Source: JAJYTL01 sp046705265 (GTDB lineage Bacteria > Pseudomonadota > Alphaproteobacteria > Ferrovibrionales > Ferrovibrionaceae). From it: a DNA stretch of 20,084 nt. The stretch is from positions 1 to 20,084 of the forward strand of contig JBJKQL010000048.1 in assembly GCA_046705265.1 (NCBI GenBank), read 5' to 3'. Positions 1 to 7,916 of this stretch are shown piece by piece. Position 1 is the stretch's first letter, and every line of letters begins with the position of its first letter. Below the pieces are notes generated by a model. The model had not been told where the DNA came from and did not search any database. It worked only from the letters and a program-made list of their open reading frames with translations. The position numbers and the translations under genes were made by a program.

Positions 1-2
1 CG

Positions 3-764
3 CTCAAGGAAGCCCGCGCTCAGGTCGAGACGGCGCGCGAGCGGGGCGGCGAGGAACTGCGCCGTCTGCGCGAGGAGTTGACGGCGGTCACGGCGGCCCT
101 CTCCACCCGCGAGGCCGAACTCAACGACATGCGCCAGCAGGTTGAGCAAGCCCACACGGAAACCGCCAGACAGGCGATCGAGGCCGAGCTGACGGCGGCG
201 CGGAAATCCTGGAACGCCGGCTTGAAGGAGCGTATGGCCGCCATCAAAACGGCGGAAGGGATTCGCGACGTCAAAAGGGCGGAGCGGCTGGCGGCGGCAC
301 GTGCCGAATCACAGAGAAGGATTGCGCGGTACATTTCCCGTGGGCTTGTGCTAGCCGCGTCCCTCGCAGCGGTGGTAATGCTTTATCCGCGCCTCAAGCC
401 GATCCTGCAGCAAGGCTGGTGGCTCCGAATTGTTCACTCTTCTAGCCAGGTCGAGCGACCGCCCCACAAGGCCGTCCCACCGGCCCACGCCTTGGCAACG
501 GCATCGACACACGTTGCCGAACAGTCCGCCGTCATTAATGTGGCGATCGCGAACGTTCGCTCGGGCCCATCGAGCGAGGCCCCGGTGATCACGACGCTGC
601 CACGCAATACGAAAGTGGCGCTGGTCAAGCGGAGTGGGGACTGGGTGCTGATTCGCTTCAACAGCAAGGGCGAGCAGAACAAGCAGGAAGGATGGGTGTA
701 TCGCTCGTTACTCGATGATCCTGGCTCCGCCGCCACGACGGGGGGGCGCGGAACGAGCGAATGA
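3..764 (+). CDS. Coiled-coil, membrane-anchored SH3b-domain protein (5' end outside window)
   Basis: The reading frame is open from the first bases of the window, so the true start lies upstream; 253 residues are visible. Residues 1 to about 105 are rich in Glu, Ala, Arg and Gln with heptad-like spacing and probably form a coiled coil. A single hydrophobic segment follows at about 113-129, then a linker, then an SH3b-like domain at about 177-238 with the usual N-V-R-S-G-P motif and a terminal G-W-V-Y. Bacterial SH3 domains of this kind often bind cell-wall peptides, so the domain after the membrane segment is probably periplasmic. The specific role is unknown. The gene is convergent with the Tad operon, separated by 69 bp, and there is no sign that it belongs to it. 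Confidence 0.75.
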   Translation, partial: LKEARAQVETARERGGEELRRLREELTAVTAALSTREAELNDMRQQVEQAHTETARQAIEAELTAARKSWNAGLKERMAAIKTAEGIRDVKRAERLAAARAESQRRIARYISRGLVLAASLAAVVMLYPRLKPILQQGWWLRIVHSSSQVERPPHKAVPPAHALATASTHVAEQSAVINVAIANVRSGPSSEAPVITTLPRNTKVALVKRSGDWVLIRFNSKGEQNKQEGWVYRSLLDDPGSAATTGGRGTSE

Positions 765-833
765 TCGGCGCAAGAATTCCCGCAGGCCAGCGATCCTGAG
801 CGCCGCCAAAATGCCTGGTGGCACAAAACCTTC

Positions 834-1799
834 CTAAAGGACGCCTGAGAGGGTTGACAGGATCTGGATTGCTGCGGGCCCCAGGAGGACGATAAATAGA
901 AGCGGCATGATGAAGGCCATCATCGGAATTGTCATAAGGACGGGGAGCCGGGCCGCTTTTTCCTCGGCCTTCATCAGCCGTTCGTCGCGAAATTCACTCG
1001 AGAGAGTGCGCAATCCCCTGGCAAGCGGCGTGCCGTATTTCTCGCTCTGCTTCAGCGCATTGACTACGGCGCGGATCGAGGCCGTGTCGGTGCGGTAATT
1101 GAGATTATCGATCGCCTGCCGGCGATCGGGCAGAAATCCGAGTTCAAGCGCGGTAATGTTAAGCTCATCGGCCAAGAGCGGAGCGGACAGCGCGATCTCG
1201 CGCGCGACCCGCTGCAGCGCGGCGTCGAGACTGAGGCCTGCTTCTGCGCAGATGACGAGGAGATCCAGCCCGTCAGGCAGACATTTCTGCAAAATGGCGC
1301 GACGTTTGTCGGCCGCATTGCGCACGTAGACGTCGGGCGCCGCCGCTCCGGCCGGCACTGCCACGATGATCGCAAGAATGCGCATTCCGTGCGAGAGGTG
1401 AGTGCCAAAAAAGACGAAGACTCCGGTCGCAATCACGAAGACGACCGGGGCGAAGGCTCGCGCCAAAAGGTAGGTGATGGCCGCATCCCGTGACCGCCAG
1501 CCGGCCGGAGCAAGCTTTGCCATAGAGGCGACGATCGCCTGCTCGCTGAGCAGGCTGAAGCGCCCAGCCAATCGCTGCATGGGGCTGCTCTTGACCTGCC
1601 GACGCCGGCCACGACGGCGGGTAGACGTCTCATGAATGAGCTCGTCGCGCCGAGCCGCCAGGGCTTTAAGGCGCGGTGCCACGCGGTCACGCTCGAAAGC
1701 AGCCTGCCACAAGGCGACGACGCTGATGAACGCCGCGAGCGCCGCCACCGCGATGATCATCGTGTTCGAGGACACGAAAAACATACCATCGAGATTCAT
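834..1799 (-). CDS. tadC: TadC, Flp pilus inner-membrane platform protein
   Basis: This 321-residue protein has a hydrophobic N-terminus, a basic linker (about residues 60-75), a T2SSF domain with the typical L-P-D-G-L-D-L-L and C-A-E-A-G-L-S-L segment, and C-terminal membrane segments ending in a hydrophobic hairpin. In Tad systems TadC pairs with TadB as the inner-membrane platform on which the CpaF ATPase acts. The frame is open further upstream to 2153, but that part only runs antisense-free inside tadB and carries no TadC similarity. I chose the ATG at 1799 because it overlaps the tadB stop as ATGA and begins with a normal TadC membrane segment. It is the last gene of the run; the usual downstream tadD is absent. 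Confidence 0.93.
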   Translation of the reverse strand: MNLDGMFFVSSNTMIIAVAALAAFISVVALWQAAFERDRVAPRLKALAARRDELIHETSTRRRGRRRQVKSSPMQRLAGRFSLLSEQAIVASMAKLAPAGWRSRDAAITYLLARAFAPVVFVIATGVFVFFGTHLSHGMRILAIIVAVPAGAAAPDVYVRNAADKRRAILQKCLPDGLDLLVICAEAGLSLDAALQRVAREIALSAPLLADELNITALELGFLPDRRQAIDNLNYRTDTASIRAVVNALKQSEKYGTPLARGLRTLSSEFRDERLMKAEEKAARLPVLMTIPMMAFIMPLLFIVLLGPAAIQILSTLSGVL

Positions 1800-2782
1800 A
1801 TTTGGAAGCTCACCATCTTGATCAGTACCACCACGCCGATGGCAAAGCCACCGAGGCCGACAGCGAGAAGCGTGTGACCATCGTGAGTATGGAACAACGG
1901 CGACATATACTGGGGGTTGATCAGATACATGCCTGAACCGAGAAGGAACGGCAACACCCCGATCACCCAGGCGCCGGCGCGCGCCTCGGAAGACACAGCC
2001 TTGACCTTGAGATAAAGCTGCCGACGGCGGCGCAGGATATCGGAGAGATTTTCGAGCGTCTCGGTAAGATTGCCGCCCGTTTCGCGTTGGATCGAGAGGC
2101 TGACCACGAAGAAACGGAACTCGGCCGAATCGATTCGCTTCGCCGCCGCCCACAAGCTTTCGTCAAACGGCTGCCCGACTTGGACGGCATCGACAATGCG
2201 GCGAAATTCGCCACGAATCGGCTCGGGCATTTCCTGCGCCACGACGGTGATCGTCTCAATGATCGGCAAACCGGCGCGAAGACCGCGCACCATGAGGTCG
2301 ATCGCTTCCGGAAATTGGTTGTTAAAGGCGGTGATGCGGCGGCGGATCAATCTGGCGACGACGAAATGAGGTAACCCAATGCCGCCCGCTATACCCAAAA
2401 GAATCACCACGGGAAGGGGAAGGTGGAACAGCTTCAAAGCAACGGCGACTACAACAATAAGGACAATATTGGCGGCAAGATAGCGTGCAACCGTGATGTT
2501 CCGGCCGGTCCGCGCCAAACGATTATGCAGCACGGCCGGGCTCGGCAGCCACCGCTTCAAAAGACGGTCAAGGCCGGGATTCGCGCTGTAGATCTCACGC
2601 CGGCGGAGCTGAACGGGCAAAGCGCCGTTTTTTGTTCTCTCTGGCTTCTTATCGTGTAAGCGCTGCAGCCGCCGTTGAATGCGCCGCTCCTTCGCGCCAC
2701 TCTGAAAAATGAGTATAAATCCGAGGCAGAGCAGAAGCCCAATGCCGGCAATCTCGAGTGCGGGGATGAGAGTGGGATTCAT
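1796..2782 (-). CDS. tadB: TadB, Flp pilus inner-membrane platform protein
   Basis: A 328-residue membrane protein with an N-terminal hydrophobic helix, a basic cytoplasmic stretch, two central helices (about residues 103-140), a T2SSF domain containing the typical F-P-E-A-I-D-L-M-V-R-G-L-R-A-G and Q-R-E-T-G-G-N-L motifs, and two C-terminal helices. TadB forms the platform with TadC and transmits CpaF ATP hydrolysis to pilin assembly. Both ends are ATGA overlaps: its start overlaps the cpaF stop (2779-2782) and its stop overlaps the tadC start (1796-1799), which points to translational coupling. Confidence 0.95.
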   Translation of the reverse strand: MNPTLIPALEIAGIGLLLCLGFILIFQSGAKERRIQRRLQRLHDKKPERTKNGALPVQLRRREIYSANPGLDRLLKRWLPSPAVLHNRLARTGRNITVARYLAANIVLIVVVAVALKLFHLPLPVVILLGIAGGIGLPHFVVARLIRRRITAFNNQFPEAIDLMVRGLRAGLPIIETITVVAQEMPEPIRGEFRRIVDAVQVGQPFDESLWAAAKRIDSAEFRFFVVSLSIQRETGGNLTETLENLSDILRRRRQLYLKVKAVSSEARAGAWVIGVLPFLLGSGMYLINPQYMSPLFHTHDGHTLLAVGLGGFAIGVVVLIKMVSFQI

Positions 2783-4497
2783 GCAGGCACCGCCGGCGCG
2801 CGGATGGCCTCGTTCAAGGCGCGGTCAAGGCCGTAGTATTCCGCCTTCTGCAAAAAATGCGGCGGTAGGCCTGTAGGCTCGAAGGCGCCGCGGAGCCGCC
2901 CCCGTTCACCCTCGCCTTGAAAACGGAAGGTGAAGAGATCCTGAGTCGTGATGACGTCGCCCTCCATCCCCACCACCTCCATGATATGGGTGATGCGGCG
3001 GATCCCGTCGCGCATGCGGCTCACCTGGACGATCATGTGCACGGCACCGGTGATCTGGGTGCGAATCGCGACCGCCGGTAAGTTGAGTCCCGCCATGCCA
3101 ACCATGTTCTCGAGGCGCGTCAAGGTTTCACGCGGCCGGTTGGCGTGGATCGTACACATGGACCCATCGTGGCCCGTGTTCATCGCCTGCAGCATGTCGA
3201 TTGCCTCGGCGCCGCGGATTTCGCCGAGGATGATGCGATCAGGACGCATGCGGAGTGCGTTACGAACGAGGTCACGCATGGTGATCTCGCCACCGCCTTC
3301 AAGATTTGGCGGGCGCGTTTCGAGACGCACCACATGCGGCTGCTGCAGCTGCAGCTCCGCCGCGTCTTCGATGGTGACGATGCGCTCGCCGTGATCGATC
3401 GACCGCGACATGGCGTTCAAAAGTGTCGTCTTGCCGGATCCTGTCCCACCGGAAATCAGGATGTTGAGACGACAGCGTGAGGCAATCTCCAGCACCTTGG
3501 CCATGGCCGGCGACATGTTACGCTGCGTCGCCATGATATCGAGCGTGATCGATTTCTTGGCGAATTTCCGGATCGAGATGCTCGGCCCATCGATCGCAAG
3601 CGGGGGAATGATCATATTGACGCGGCTGCCATCGAGAAGCCGCGCGTCCACAAGAGGACTGGACTCGTCGATGCGCCGTCCGATGCGCGTTACGATACGG
3701 GTCGCGACATTCATGACGTGGCCGTTGTCGACGAAACGGACGTTGCTGAGTTCGAGCTGGCCGCGCCGTTCGATATAAATCTGCTTGGCGCCGTTGACCA
3801 TAATGTCGGTGACGGTCTCATCGGCGAGGAGCGGCTCAAGGGGACCAAGTCCAAGCATATCGTCAAGAAGGAGCATGACGATCTGTTGTTGTTCGGCGCG
3901 GTTGAGTTGCCGTTTGGCCTCGGCCGCAAGTTCGCCGACGATGTCGAAAAGCTGACGTTCAAGTTCATCCCTCGGCATCACCGCCGCAGCCGCCACCTCG
4001 ATCCGCTCCAAGACCTTCGGTTGCAGTTCGCGCATGACCGCCTCGACGCTGAAGCGGTTGTTTTCGCCGGCGGTCGGATTTTCCGATGCGCCATAACCAC
4101 GAGCCTTGGCGGACATCGTCGCCTGCCCCGGCTGGAGACCGGTGCCGCGCGGGAGGCTTGGCGTTGCCACCCCGGCGGCCGGCTGTTGCCGTTCCGCCAT
4201 GACCTCGTTCAGGAGTTGGGTGACGAGATTCCGTTGTTCAAGCGCGCTGATGCCCGCCTGTTGGGCCTGCAGCTCGCGGGCGACCAACTCGCCAATCACG
4301 CGGGCGAGCTCACCGCGGCTCTTGTCCGCCCGTACCTTCGGATCAAGCTTCTCCTCGATCTGGGCGCGTAGGGCTATGAGAATCCCGCCCTTCTCCGTCG
4401 CGACGGCCGGCTCGGCCTCGCTTGGCGGGCCTTCGGGCGCCTGCGCGTTGTGGTTAGACATTTCCGTGCGCAGTCGATTGCTGCCCTGCCAAGCCAT
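2779..4497 (-). CDS. cpaF: CpaF/TadA, Flp pilus assembly ATPase
   Basis: This is the secretion ATPase of the Tad pilus. Residues 350-358 are the Walker A motif G-G-T-G-S-G-K-T-T, an acidic Asp-box follows around 375-382, Walker B is I-L-G-E-I-R-G-A-E (about 423-431), and the His box G-H-D-G-S-M-C-T-I-H-A-N is at about 442-453. All key residues are intact. The protein has 572 residues, longer than the roughly 450-500 usual for CpaF. The excess is an N-terminal part whose residues about 60-105 resemble the ordinary helical module at about 170-215 (see findings). The start at 4497 lies 2 bp beyond the cpaE stop; an internal ATG at 4461 is a possible alternative. The gene overlaps tadB by 4 bp. 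Confidence 0.95.
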   Translation of the reverse strand: MAWQGSNRLRTEMSNHNAQAPEGPPSEAEPAVATEKGGILIALRAQIEEKLDPKVRADKSRGELARVIGELVARELQAQQAGISALEQRNLVTQLLNEVMAERQQPAAGVATPSLPRGTGLQPGQATMSAKARGYGASENPTAGENNRFSVEAVMRELQPKVLERIEVAAAAVMPRDELERQLFDIVGELAAEAKRQLNRAEQQQIVMLLLDDMLGLGPLEPLLADETVTDIMVNGAKQIYIERRGQLELSNVRFVDNGHVMNVATRIVTRIGRRIDESSPLVDARLLDGSRVNMIIPPLAIDGPSISIRKFAKKSITLDIMATQRNMSPAMAKVLEIASRCRLNILISGGTGSGKTTLLNAMSRSIDHGERIVTIEDAAELQLQQPHVVRLETRPPNLEGGGEITMRDLVRNALRMRPDRIILGEIRGAEAIDMLQAMNTGHDGSMCTIHANRPRETLTRLENMVGMAGLNLPAVAIRTQITGAVHMIVQVSRMRDGIRRITHIMEVVGMEGDVITTQDLFTFRFQGEGERGRLRGAFEPTGLPPHFLQKAEYYGLDRALNEAIRAPAVPA

Positions 4498-4499
4498 CG

Positions 4500-5720
4500 C
4501 TAGCGTCCGAGACGCCGCCAGAAGGGCCTTGCTTTTTTGTTCGTCTTGTCGTTACCAGTCAACACCTCGACGACCTCGCGGAAGGCCTTGATGGTAGGGC
4601 TGTCGTGCGCGACAACCGGTATCGGCCTGCCGGAATTATTGGCCGCCGCGACCGCCTTGGCATCCAAGGGAATGATGTGATCGAGCTTGCGCCCGACATG
4701 ACGTTCGAAGTCGGCGGGCGCGAGGCTCGCCGCCGTGCGCCCCGCTATGGTCAGGAGCCGAGCTTCTGGCGCCCACACCCGGATCGGCTCCAAAAGCCGG
4801 GTCGCATCGCGTATTCCGGCGACTGAGAAATCGCAAAGCAACAGAATATCGGTTGCCGTGGTGAGAACCTGATGCTGCACGAATCCGGTTCCGCGCGGCA
4901 AGTCCACAACCAGCCACGGCAGCTTGTCGCTAACCGCCTTGAGGAGGACCGAGACGCCGGAAGGATCGATCGCGGGTTCGCGGGTCAGCGGTTCTTCGGC
5001 ACCGAGCACGTAGAGATTGTCACTTTCCTTCACCATCACCCGATCAACGAAGAGGGTGTCGACGCGGGATGGCTGCTCGAGAGCCTCCCACAAGCCGCCA
5101 CCCGGTTCGATATCGAGAGCAAGAGCTGCCGTGCCAAACTGAAGATCGAGGTCGATCAATCCGACCTTCTGCTTGCGTTCGTGGGCAAGAAGCCAGGCAA
5201 CGTTAATCGCCGCCGTGGTGGTGCCGATACCGCCGCGGCTGCCCAGCACGGCGACGATGCGCCGTTCGACCTCGTCCGGAGCGGGCGCCGGCCTCTCGGC
5301 CTGCATCGCGGTCTGGATCGCGCCATAGATGGAATCGGGCGCGAGTGGCTTCACGAGGTAGTCCGAGGCACCGGCCGCAACCAGCTCGCGGAACAACGAA
5401 ACGTCGTTGGTCGCGCCGAAGGCGAGGACCCGCGTGCCGGGTGCCGTCGCAGCCATCAACGCCGCAATGTCGGTAACCGGATAGGCCGAGGCCGAGAGAT
5501 CGACGAGAAGAAGCTGCGGCGAGATGTCGGGATCGACCCAGCGGAGCGCGGCGTCGATTCCACCGTCGTCGATCAACGACGGCGGTAGGTCGAGCTTTTG
5601 CAAGGCGGCGGTCATGACGCTGCGGCTTTCGGCGTCGGCGACGAAGGCATGAAGCGGCGCTCGTGTCGAGGGCCGTGAATTGCGATCCAGCGGAACAATT
5701 TTCGACATGAGGCTGTTCAT
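4500..5720 (-). CDS. cpaE: CpaE/TadZ, pilus-localising ParA/MinD-like ATPase with pseudo-receiver domain
   Basis: The 406-residue protein has a response-regulator-like N-terminal domain (about residues 22-140, with Asp74 in L-V-D-L-S and Lys124 in Y-L-V-K-P-L) followed by a MinD/ParA-like ATPase domain (about 152-390). The P-loop reads G-S-R-G-G-I-G-T-T-T at 160-169, so both lysines of the deviant Walker A motif are replaced, which is common in TadZ proteins. The L-I-D-L-D-L-Q-F-G motif and V-V-D-L-P are present. CpaE/TadZ places the Tad machine at its cellular site. The start overlaps the cpaD stop by ATGA at 5717-5720. The C-terminal tail is basic. Confidence 0.93.
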   Translation of the reverse strand: MNSLMSKIVPLDRNSRPSTRAPLHAFVADAESRSVMTAALQKLDLPPSLIDDGGIDAALRWVDPDISPQLLLVDLSASAYPVTDIAALMAATAPGTRVLAFGATNDVSLFRELVAAGASDYLVKPLAPDSIYGAIQTAMQAERPAPAPDEVERRIVAVLGSRGGIGTTTAAINVAWLLAHERKQKVGLIDLDLQFGTAALALDIEPGGGLWEALEQPSRVDTLFVDRVMVKESDNLYVLGAEEPLTREPAIDPSGVSVLLKAVSDKLPWLVVDLPRGTGFVQHQVLTTATDILLLCDFSVAGIRDATRLLEPIRVWAPEARLLTIAGRTAASLAPADFERHVGRKLDHIIPLDAKAVAAANNSGRPIPVVAHDSPTIKAFREVVEVLTGNDKTNKKARPFWRRLGR

Positions 5721-6403
5721 TGCGTGCCGCCCCCTTGGTTGGAAGAAGACGAAGATTGTTGTTGCTGGCCATTGCCGCCACCCGAGCCACCGGACCCGAA
5801 CGACACTTTCCCGGCTTGGTAGCGCTCGATCCCGTTGACCCCTTCGGCAGCGTCGGCCGGGCCGAGCGTACGGCCTTGCAGAAGATCGTGTGGATCGGCA
5901 ACCATCTGACCGAGATCGTAGACGTTGGCGCAGCCATAGTTGCTGTCGACCGTGTTGCTGAAATCGGCCGAAGCGGGCTTGCTCCAGTCAGGGCAATTCG
6001 CCGGCGGCGTAACCCAATAGTGATCGACCACCACCAACACGGTCTGAGTGGAAGCCGCGGGATTGAAACGGGCCTCGGTTGCGTCAGTCAGGCCGAGCCG
6101 GGCGAGAGCACGCATCACGGAAAGGCGCTCCTTGGCCGTACCCCCTTTCAGCATGATCTGGTCGCCGGGCTGCACGTTGTGCTTGGCGAGAAAGGCGGCA
6201 AGCAGCTCGATTTCCGGTTTCGCCGGTCGCGCCATGGCCGGCGCGAAGCGGACGGGATGAACAAAGCGCTGATGGTTCACGACATTGATCTTTGGCCGCG
6301 GCGCCCAGGTGAGAGGCCCCCCATTCGGCGATCGCGGGCCAGTGGCGCAGCCCGAAAGCAGCGCGAGAGCGAAGAATGCAGACATTATCTTGAAGCGCGA
6401 CAT
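5717..6403 (-). CDS. cpaD: CpaD, Tad pilus assembly lipoprotein
   Basis: The 228-residue protein starts with a lipoprotein signal peptide whose lipobox L-L-S-G-C puts the acylated cysteine at residue 19. The body contains the CpaD-family region that includes V-V-V-D-H-Y-W-V-T-P-P, C-P-D-W-S-K and N-Y-G-C-A-N, followed by a motif resembling D-P-x-D-L-L-Q-G-R. CpaD is an outer-membrane-associated lipoprotein that supports the CpaC secretin. The last 25 or so residues are a low-complexity Gly/Ser/Gln tail, probably a flexible extension. A strong Shine-Dalgarno AGGAGG is fused with the cpaC stop codon (TAGGAGGG), 10 bp before the ATG. Confidence 0.92.
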   Translation of the reverse strand: MSRFKIMSAFFALALLSGCATGPRSPNGGPLTWAPRPKINVVNHQRFVHPVRFAPAMARPAKPEIELLAAFLAKHNVQPGDQIMLKGGTAKERLSVMRALARLGLTDATEARFNPAASTQTVLVVVDHYWVTPPANCPDWSKPASADFSNTVDSNYGCANVYDLGQMVADPHDLLQGRTLGPADAAEGVNGIERYQAGKVSFGSGGSGGGNGQQQQSSSSSNQGGGTQ

Positions 6404-6413
6404 ACCCGCCCTC

Positions 6414-7916
6414 CTATTCCAACTGGAATCCGACCGGCCCCTTGAGGCCGCTCGGCACGGCAGCCGGCGGCGGAAAGCCGGCCCCTACTGGTTCGCGGTG
6501 ATAGGTTATGCCACCGAAGATGCGCTCGACGTCATTCGGCGCCACCAAACCATCAGTCGGGGCTAGAAGACGATGCGAGGTCGGGCGCACGATATAGGGG
6601 GTCACGATCACGACAAGCTCGCTTTGGTTGCGCTGAAAACTGGTCGAGCGGAACAAGGCACCGAGGATCGGCAGATCACCGAGGCCAGGATACTTCGCGA
6701 CATTCTCGTTCGTGTCGTTCTGCAACAGTCCGGCGATGGCGAAGCTTTGTCCGCTCGCGAGCTCCACCGTGGTCTGCGCCTGGCGGGTTTCGATGCCGGG
6801 GATGGTGAAGCCGTCGAGTGTGATCGACCCTGTCTGGGTCAACTGGCTGACCTCGGGGCGCACGAGAAGCGAGATGCGGTTGGACGAGACGATGGTTGGC
6901 GTGAAGTTGAGCCGGACGCCGAATTTCTTGAACATGATGGTGATGGTTGCAGCGCAGCTGGTGGCGCTAGAGCATGTCCCAGTACTTTGCGGTACCGGAA
7001 TGGGGAATTCACCACCGGCGAGGAAGCTCGCAGGATGACCCGAAAGCGCCGTGAGATTAGGCTCCGCCAGAATCTGCGCCAACCCGTTGTTACTCAGTGC
7101 GTCAAGGAAGGCCGAATAGTTATTGCCACCAAAAGTCTGCCCAAAGGCGAATGTGTCAGGGCCCACATTTGGAGGCGTAGGAAACGAACTGATCAACGGA
7201 AGCGGCGTGTTGCCAGGATTGAGGAATGTCGATCCGCCGTTGAGAAACTTAAAGGCGCCCAAACCTTTACCACCTGTGGCGAATGCGCCACTCCAGTTGA
7301 AGCCAAGATCCTTGATTACCGTGCGCGACACTTCGGCGATCCGGACGCGGAGGTTGACCTGGTTCGGGCCGGTCACCTTCAAATGATCGATGACGCTGTC
7401 CGAGGTGTCGACGATCCGCTTCGCGATCGACATCGCCGTCGCGGCATCTGCAGCGTCTTGCACATTGCCGGCCAGCATTACGCCTTTGCCGACCGGCGTT
7501 ACGGTGATCGGCGTTTTCGGCAGGACGGTGCGGAGGGCGCGGCGAAGACCGCTCAAGTCCTGCACCACGTTGACCGTCGAGGCGAGCAGCACACGGTTGC
7601 CACTGTCCACCGCGTAAAGCACGGTTTCGCCCGGGCTCTTCCCGTAAAGGTAGACCAGGCGCGGTGATTTCACCTGCACATCGGCAATCGAAGGATCGGC
7701 GACGAATACCGTGTTCGCGGCCCCCGGCAGGCGAATGAGCGTTCCCTTATCCGCTTGGACATTGATCATCCGAGCAGGCGGCTGCAGCGCGACCCCATTG
7801 CCAGCCCGTGCCGGCTGAAGGGCGGCCGGACCAAGCAACAAGCCGCAGACAAGGCCAAGAGCGATGCGGCGAGGCATCGGCAAGATGCGCGTGACAAGTC
7901 GGCGAGTCATAATCAT
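6414..7916 (-). CDS. cpaC: CpaC/RcpA, outer-membrane secretin of the Tad pilus
   Basis: The 500-residue protein has a signal peptide (cleavage probably after A-R-A at about 38), an N-terminal pilus-formation domain (about 48-115), a BON-like region (about 123-170) and a secretin domain (about 185-445). Typical secretin motifs are seen: L-A-E-P-N-L-T-A-L-S-G, F-G-V-R-L-N-F-T-P, and V-V-I-V-T-P-Y-I-V near the end. It forms the outer-membrane channel for the Flp fibre. An insertion with two cysteines (C315 and C321) interrupts the G-G-E-F-P-I-P-V to F-G-V-R stretch. The start overlaps the cpaB stop as ATGA at 7913-7916; an ATG two codons later is possible. Confidence 0.95.
   Translation of the reverse strand: MIMTRRLVTRILPMPRRIALGLVCGLLLGPAALQPARAGNGVALQPPARMINVQADKGTLIRLPGAANTVFVADPSIADVQVKSPRLVYLYGKSPGETVLYAVDSGNRVLLASTVNVVQDLSGLRRALRTVLPKTPITVTPVGKGVMLAGNVQDAADAATAMSIAKRIVDTSDSVIDHLKVTGPNQVNLRVRIAEVSRTVIKDLGFNWSGAFATGGKGLGAFKFLNGGSTFLNPGNTPLPLISSFPTPPNVGPDTFAFGQTFGGNNYSAFLDALSNNGLAQILAEPNLTALSGHPASFLAGGEFPIPVPQSTGTCSSATSCAATITIMFKKFGVRLNFTPTIVSSNRISLLVRPEVSQLTQTGSITLDGFTIPGIETRQAQTTVELASGQSFAIAGLLQNDTNENVAKYPGLGDLPILGALFRSTSFQRNQSELVVIVTPYIVRPTSHRLLAPTDGLVAPNDVERIFGGITYHREPVGAGFPPPAAVPSGLKGPVGFQLE

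Noticed and set aside
765..833. Terminator between the SH3b gene and tadC
   Set aside because: Only a 6-bp stem with one G-T pair and no T-run; too weak to call.
4872..5588. 238-codon plus-strand open frame
   Set aside because: Antisense to cpaE, which has a complete domain structure.
5720..6445. 241-codon plus-strand open frame
   Set aside because: Antisense to cpaD and the cpaC end; no family resemblance.
6573..7667. 364-codon plus-strand open frame
   Set aside because: It lies opposite cpaC, whose secretin motifs are clear. GC-rich antisense frames of this length are expected; no family is recognised.
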